Origin: Anoplopoma fimbria
Lineage: Eukaryota > Chordata > Actinopteri > Perciformes > Anoplopomatidae
Direction of reading: 5' to 3'
Length of the DNA: 64,000 nt
NCBI RefSeq assembly: GCF_027596085.1
Contig: NC_072469.1
Location: forward strand, 16,374,238-16,438,237
Both the position numbers and the translations under genes were made by a program. Every line of letters starts with the position of its first letter. The first letter of the stretch is position 1. The notes under the pieces were generated by a model. It ran no database searches and had not been told where the DNA came from. It saw only the letters and a program-made list of their open reading frames with translations. This document shows, piece by piece, positions 57,836-64,000 of this stretch.

Positions 57836-58918
57836 GGAGAAAGCTTTAATTAGTGGCACTGGCATCAACTATAGAGTATTTTGGCTTAAAAGGAAAGAGC
57901 TCTTTCGCAGCCCTTACAAGGGAACAAGTGAGAAGATGCAGCTTTGCATTTCTGTAAAAGGATTTGAAATAGCCCAATCGTTTGAACTCCGTTGATCGTG
58001 GGATCACTCCACACTGTAGTGATGTGAGCAGAAAATGCTGGTATGTTTATCACTCATATATTTGGAACGGACAGTGGGACATCCCATCCTCAATAAAGCA
58101 AAGGATGACTTGTCCACAATCTAGATTTCAAACTGCAACCCCTTTCATCATTTGTTTTAAAATATTTGATTTATTCATTTAAATATTTCACTCTGAAGGG
58201 GGTTTTGTCTAGTTTGAGGAAATGACTCAAGTGGCATCACTTAATTAATCTCAGTCTAGGTTTAGACTACATTTTTAACTGAAAGCCTGGGAACCAAACT
58301 GGGAGCATGTAGATTGACAGATGTGCATGTTTATCAGGCTGGGAATAATGAAACCCCATAATGAAACCCAGGGTTTTTGGAACTTCAACCATATTAGAGA
58401 TTTCTGCATTCGACCAATGTGTCTCTCGCTTGCACTATAGCAGTGCATAATGGTTGAAGTACATTTTTAACCGTTATCTCTTTTCAAAATGCTTGAGAAA
58501 AAGTAGCTCAAACTAGACTATACAAGCCATTTCAGGCTTTGTTAGCAAATAGCAAGTAAATTACAAGCATGCCAATTTGGCAAAGTAGTTTATGAAAACA
58601 TGCAATTGTTGTAGTCAATACTTATGATACCTAGAATTTCTTTATAAGGCAAAATTGATGGTTAGCTGATCAGGTACTATGGTTAGTTTGCTAGGAAAAT
58701 AGATATATCACTTATGAAATTATCAATCAAAAACAGCCATATCAACTCAAACTGTTTAGGAAGTGTCTGAAGTGTAATAATGTTCAGATTAAGAACTTCT
58801 TCTTTGCCACATAAGTGTGTTTTGCGTCATCTGAAAGCCTTGTCACAATGACAGTCTCCCCTCACTCTCATGCGCTACCTACTTACCTTTCTGATAACAA
58901 TTTGTGTCTTTGTTTCAG
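56457..58918 (+). other. Presumed intron of the second gene
   Basis: 2.5 kb of AT-rich sequence with a long CA microsatellite. No exon or repeat was recognised with confidence. Confidence 0.35.
57737..57833. repeat. (CA)n microsatellite, about 48 repeats with interruptions
   Basis: A CA run interrupted once by CTGACA near 57755, otherwise pure. Confidence 0.97.
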
Positions 58919-59003
58919 TTTGTCCATGGAAAACGTGGACAACACATCGCAAGAGGATTTGTTTCTGGGAGCAACTGAGAATGGCCACACAAGTCTGGAG
59001 TTG
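58919..59003 (+). CDS. Predicted first coding exon of unidentified gene (partial)
   Basis: An 85-base segment after a strong acceptor (TTTGTTTCAG) and before a donor (TTG/GTACAG). The ATG at 58926 opens 26 codons ending in phase 0: MENVDNTSQEDLFLGATENG then HTSLEL. Joined to the candidate exon ending at 56456, the same frame has a stop upstream in that exon, which fits a start codon here. G follows the ATG, but the -3 base is T, so the context is only fair. No later exon was found before 64000, so any gene continues beyond the window or has a very long intron. The short peptide matched nothing I know. Confidence 0.35.
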
Positions 59004-59099
59004 GTACAGTCACTTTTCATTCTTTACACACACACGCACACGAACACACACACTTCACTTCACAAACTGGTTGCATAAAAAGATCATTTAATTTACAAC

Positions 59100-59310
59100 A
59101 AGGATTTCTATCAGCACTTGCAGCTGACCGGCACTGCCATTATGGTGCTGATGATAATCAATCTCAAATCAATTAGGCAGTAATTGCTGAGTCAATGGGG
59201 GAGGCTGGTTAAATATTGATAAGTGTCTAAAAGGCCCATCAGGCTCTATTGACAGCTCAGGGAGACAGACAGCACTGGTTCAGCTGAGAGGGGAGGGAGG
59301 GGTGATGGAG
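59100..59310. promoter_or_regulatory. Candidate conserved non-coding element
   Basis: A block of balanced composition without repeats, containing CAATCTCAAATCAATTAGGC, AGTAATTGCTGAGTCA and CATCAGGCTCTATTGACAGC. These homeodomain- and bZIP/MAF-like words (TAATTGCTGAGTCA) are typical of vertebrate developmental enhancers. It lies just downstream of the candidate coding exon. Confidence 0.3.
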
Positions 59311-59774
59311 AGATGGCTTAGGGGCTCGGGTCATATTCTCTACTCGAGCTGCCCACTCTGGTAATCAATGCTCTCTCTGGCTGTAAGCTCAGCTCATAAC
59401 TGTTTATATTATTGTTGAAAGTATCTAATCTACAGTTATTAAACTATTTAGATCGTAGCCTTGATAAAAGAAGAAAACAAGCTTAAGTGTATAAGAAAAG
59501 CCCTTAAAAACATTGCGCATCGTTGTCTATCTATCAACCAATTTTGTCGTTTGGTGGTATTCATCTTTTTTGTAGATCACTTTCAAATCAAATAATTAGA
59601 TATTACAACCACAGTAACGTGAAAACTGTACAGCAATATGTAATAATACGAACATTTAACCCATATACTGATATAAGTTGCGTACGCGTATAACATGATT
59701 GATCTGCACATAAAATGCGAATTTATTTTAACCTACCAGGGCTCACAGGCTGCTTTCATGTGGTGTATTGTACA

Positions 59775-60084
59775 TCTATGGTTAATTATTCTGTGTGAAG
59801 TTTGCATGTTCTCCCCCGTGTTAGCGTGGGTTCTCTCCGGGTTCTCCGGCTTCCTCCCACAGACCAAAGACATGCAGCTAAGGTTCACTGAAGACTCTAA
59901 ATTGCCCGTAGGTGTGGATGTGAGTGTGAGTGGTTGTTTGTCTCTATATGTCTGCCCTGCGACAGACTGGCGACCTGTCCAGGGTGTACCCTGCCTTCGC
60001 CCATTGACAGCTGAGATCGGCTTCAGCACCCCTGTGACCCTTACCTGGATAAGCAGGTTACGGAAAATGAATGAATGAATGAAT
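59775..60084 (+). mobile_element. L2-like retroposon 3' region with (TGAA)n tail
   Basis: TTTGCATGTTCTCCCCCGTG, GTGGGTTCTCTCCGGGTTC, TCCTCCCACAGACCAAAGAC, CTGCGACAGACTGGCGACCT, GTCCAGGGTGTACCCTGCCT and GGATAAGCAGGTTACGGAAA followed by four GAAT units. This is one of the commonest fish interspersed repeats, of L2-like non-LTR type as I recall. The 127-codon open frame across it (59695-60078) is therefore not a host gene. Confidence 0.8.
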
Positions 60085-61137
60085 TTGTTGTCCGGTTGAC
60101 CGTTTTCAAAGATCAGCTACGGGAGCAGGGCTTTTCTACATGAGGTAGCCAGCCAGTGGGAAATGTGGCCTGCTAGAGGGTCCGGCGAGAATTTGTTTTG
60201 GCCGTAAAGGTCCAAATTAGTGGCCTCTGGCTTATCTAATTCCACTATTTCACTATCGGGGCTGTATGTTAACTTTTTTTGAACATAGCACTGGTGCTAG
60301 AGAGATATAAATGTATTTAGCCATGACCACAAAATTGCAGCATGTTAAGCATTTGAAAAATACAGCTTAAAAGGTATTTTTTCATTACCTTTTTAAAGGA
60401 ATATAGTACTGGAAAAAATGCAGACATTGTTTTAAATATGGAGAATATATTTAAAAAGTTTAAACTTAGTGTACAGACTAGTGTTTCCCTTTCTAACTGG
60501 GATATAGGCTATACATGTAGTACAGAAGTATTTGAGGTGGTAAAGTGGATTTGCATTGTTAATTATCATACAGGCTCTATGAGTGCATTATTAGATTCCA
60601 TGAGATGCAGTCTCTATCCTGTGCAAAAACATAGATTTTTTTTACCAGGAAGTTTTTCAAGTGTCAATTGAATCCATGCACATATTCAACGATATTCGAA
60701 GAGCGAGGGAGAGAAGCTCCTTCATCAGTTGCCTCTTACGCTCCACTCTGTCACTCAGTCAGTTAGAAAAATTGATTTCAGTCAGAATTTTTTTTTTCTC
60801 TCGTGGCAGGTTGTGTCGTAGTAAAAAAACAAAATACTGACATTGCGTCGTGATGCACAAAGCATCCTGTTGCAGTCTTTGGATTTAAGCCGCGGTAAGC
60901 CCATCCTCGTGACAACACAAGCTGTCAAACTTCTGATAAACTTCAGTCATTATTTACTTGTATTTTACTTTTGCTAATTTCCTTTTTATTGAAACAAAAA
61001 CGGCTACAAAATGTGCAATTATCACATCAAATAAATAACTGCCATAACACATAAAAACTAATTTGCTAATATGCATGAACAAATGAGACTGTTGAGACTG
61101 TCTGTCTATCAATCTTCTACGCTGTGTTTCAGTACCC

Positions 61138-61138
<1 letters not shown>
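60085..61138. other. Intergenic or intronic, no gene recognised
   Basis: AT-rich sequence with no recognisable feature. A TAGCACTGGTGCTAGAGAG palindrome-like patch lies near 60287. Confidence 0.4.

Positions 61139-61225
<87 letters not shown>
61139..61225. repeat. (CA)n microsatellite, about 43 repeats
   Basis: An uninterrupted CA run; it explains the long open frames on both strands here. Confidence 0.97.
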
Positions 61226-63639
61226 ATCTACACACAACAAATGCATAATGAATAAGGTAAAAATATTTTTTTGGGGGTAATGTATTCATTAAAAAAAGAC
61301 TAGATTCTTTGGCGAGGCATGTTGTGATGCAACAGATCATAAAACTCACGGTTCGGATCGTATCACGGATCGTATCATCACATTTCTTTTCCAGGCGCCC
61401 CCCCTCCCCTCTTCCTCTCCTTGCAGTTCTCGTAGCCTACTTATAGAACTGATGTTACATCAAGTTAATACTTTTCTTTCGTTATTATTTTTTTGTGCAG
61501 CGGCGACATGCATTTGAATCACGTAATAGACCACAACTAACAAGTAGAATAGCGATGAGCCTCACACACAAACAAGCACAGACACCCTCACCTCCTGCCT
61601 CACACATTTGAAACCCACATTAGTAGCACCAGAGTTTCTGCCATTAGCAGTTTGAGTTATATTGAGTCTGTAGCTTAAGAGAGGAGATGAGCAAGGACTT
61701 TTCCCTAATTATCATGCTGGCTAAACATGCTGTGTCGGTTAAATGGTCTTTGCAACAGGCGCAACCTCTGGTTGCTTAAAGCAGCTACTTCCTGACACTC
61801 CCAATCAACTTGATTGATTGGATCCCAAGCCACTCCCTAACTCTGATTGGCAGCTTAATGACAAGGAGGGAGGAGAATAGCTAAAGGGACAGGGCATTTA
61901 ATATGGTACTTAGCTAGTCCAAAGTGAGTTTTTGTTCTTAAAATGTACGTGTGTAAGAACCTCAGTCGTCGGTCTGCAATAAAGGCAGCATCAGAAAAAC
62001 ATTCATCCATAATAATCTGTCTAGGCTTTTTTCTTCGGCTTTCCCAAAACTGTCTCATCTATCAATATTAGGTGACTGGTGGAGCCCAATTCTCCCTTTA
62101 AAATGAATCAATCTCACTGAATGCCTGCAACAACTGATGCGACCGTCCAAGTGACTCGTGGTTAAACCAACTCTGACAAATATTCAAGGCTCATACCAAA
62201 CCACTGATTAGACAGCTAAGTGATCCATCTTCTGAAGACAATACCGACATGTCATGTTAGCTTCCATCTGCATTTGTTTCTCATAGGCAGTTAATACAAT
62301 TAGCCTTTTCAAAAGGGCGGTTAGCCCATGATTTTCTATAAATCCTTTCCTCTTACAATCATAAATCAAGGCAGGGTGGTTTCTAGCTTTGGTATCTTAT
62401 TTAATGCTGACTGTTCCTTGGTGTCCTTGTTTGTTTTTGACTCCACTGAGGTGTTTAAGACTTATGGTATGTATACAGAAATGCAGCCACAAAGCCGTTT
62501 TCTGAAACCATTTGGAAAGTGCTTAAAAGCTATGAACACATTGTGTGCTGTCATTTGCTGGAACTTTGCTGCCTGCTTTAAATGGTAACTGTAATGTTCT
62601 TGATTACATTATTTGAACCAGAGGCATTTGAGAGTGCACTTTGCCATCTCTCATCTTCGTGTCTCATTCTGCTCAATGTGTTGTTTTCATAAAATATCCT
62701 TTCAGTGATAAATAGGATCTTTATCATTTTTCATCTAGGTAACAGTGTACCAATGGAGTAAATTGTTTATAATCAGAGAATTAAAAGAGCATTTAATCTT
62801 AAAAGGCTTGTCATGTGGAATGGCTTTGATGTGAACTAATTCAATATGAACGTAACCTGAGGGCACTTAAGATGGAGATTGGGGTTGCGATAAGATATGC
62901 CTTTGGAATACTAGCGTAGAGTTGGCACACCCAGAGAAGACTAATCGTGTAAAGGAAATCTTTTCTTTGAACCCTTCCAGAGAATATGAATAGGATGAAT
63001 TAACAGCAGCTGATTGCATGTCACCACAGCACTGGTGCCAAAGCTTGCTTGTGTGTTGTAGCAGAACTTTGGATAATATATGTTATATAAGTCAAAGTCA
63101 GTCTTTACATGACAATGTAACACAGTTAGTCAGTTCAGATGTGATTTGGCTAGCTGGGAATATCTGAGTGAAACAGTGCACAACAATTTCCCCTAGTGCT
63201 TTAGAGCTAGGCAGCTAACTCCCATTTGTTCTGCTGAGCTTGTTAGTGCCTAAGAGTAGAAGACTGTGGTTGCACAGGGCGTCCTGCAGGGTGAAAGTGT
63301 GTAACTAAGCTAGTGTGTGTGTGTGTGTGTTATACTGAAATAAGGCTGCATGCTCAGCAAACCTCTCCAAGGTATATATATATTTTAAAAATGTGTTGTG
63401 TATGTGGTTCCAGTCCGTAATTGAACAAAATGACCATAATAATTTCCTAGGATTGTAGATCAGCAACAACAATGACTCATCGATTACTTGTTTTTACAAA
63501 GGTAGGCCAATTTCTGGCCAGATTTCTTGCTTTTCCTATGGAAGAACAACTGTGTTTGAGTTGAAATTAACCTATTAACCTCCCTCTGAAAATGCTATGA
63601 TTGCACTTGTGTGTTTTTCTCTAAATTAAATCTTTGTGA
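61226..63639. other. Intergenic or intronic, no gene recognised
   Basis: Non-coding. The block 61731-61890 (AATCAACTTGATTGATTGGA, CTGATTGGCAGCTTAATGAC) has CCAAT-type and homeodomain-like words and could be a conserved element. A short GT run is at 63314-63330. Confidence 0.4.
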
Positions 63640-64000
63640 AAATTAAAAGCCGGAGTGAATGTGGTAGGAGGGGGCTTTGCAGAGACTTGCATAGGAGTTG
63701 AAGATCTATAGATCTATAAACCGGGGATTTAAAACAAAAACGATCTCCGTCCACATGGGCCATCCAAGGCTCATTTGATAGGGGAGTGACGAATCAGGGA
63801 AGGACACGTTGTAACTGCTGAGACCAAATCAAGTAGCGAACACGGATGTCTACGTAATTGTTTCCAAACTTATGAGCTTACGGCTGTCCACACATAGAGG
63901 TAAACATGGTGGAGTTCCAAACTTATCCGTCCTCAGGAGCTTTTTTAAACGTATCTGTTTTTGGTGCTCTAAAACTCCGGCCTAGTGTGTATGCTCAGTG
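63640..64000. repeat. Probable dispersed teleost repeat at window edge
   Basis: AAACGATCTCCGTCCACATG, CCTCAGGAGC and TTTTTAAACGTATCTGTTTT resemble a fish non-autonomous DNA element I have seen repeatedly. The right end is cut by the window edge. Confidence 0.4.

Noticed and set aside
59695..60078. 127-codon plus-strand open frame
   Set aside because: It lies almost entirely in a common L2-like retroposon 3' region and is not a host gene.

Overview
This window looks like vertebrate genomic DNA from a ray-finned fish, most likely a spiny-rayed (percomorph) teleost. Its one clear gene is split into many short exons with GT-AG introns. The flanks are AT-rich and full of long CA/GT microsatellites, and several interspersed repeats match families I know from teleost genomes: Tc1-type inverted-repeat remnants, non-LTR retroposon 3' tails and TTAGC-rich dispersed repeats. 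There are no bacterial operons, Shine-Dalgarno patterns or CRISPR arrays.

The clear gene is rnpc3, the U11/U12 snRNP 65K protein of the minor (U12-dependent) spliceosome, on the + strand. I reconstructed fourteen coding exons with consistent phases between 18750 and 32262. They encode a 510-residue protein with an N-terminal RRM, a proline-rich and acidic middle, a basic patch and a C-terminal RRM. The promoter lies near 18070, directly after an AAG-repeat retroposon tail. The 3' end is the most interesting part of the window. The last coding intron (30089-32193) has a U12-type donor and branch site, so the gene for a minor-spliceosome subunit needs the minor spliceosome for its own final intron. 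Just past the stop codon is a splice donor, then two alternative acceptors (32446 and 32752). The nearer one is followed by a tandem pair of U12-type 5' splice-site sequences (32485-32510). This matches the U11 snRNP-binding splicing enhancer (USSE) known to autoregulate RNPC3 and SNRNP48.

Layout: 1-18000 holds no recognisable gene, only dispersed repeats and microsatellites. 18000-32820 is rnpc3. 32971-33440 is a Tc1-like inverted-repeat remnant. 34190-36957 holds two direct copies of an unfamiliar composite repeat element. Each copy carries a 20-bp tandem array whose units mostly contain TATAAATA, a 37-bp tandem array and a right end with inverted-repeat sequence. 37000-55700 is gene-poor, with microsatellites and stretches resembling conserved non-coding DNA. 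From 55790 a CRE-containing GC-rich promoter and two exon-like segments (56355-56456 and 58919-59003) suggest the 5' end of a second + strand gene that leaves the window; I could not identify it. The rest, to 64000, is repeat and non-coding sequence.

All calls come from reading the sequence. Repeat family assignments rest on recall, not a database search, and exon calls lack transcript support.
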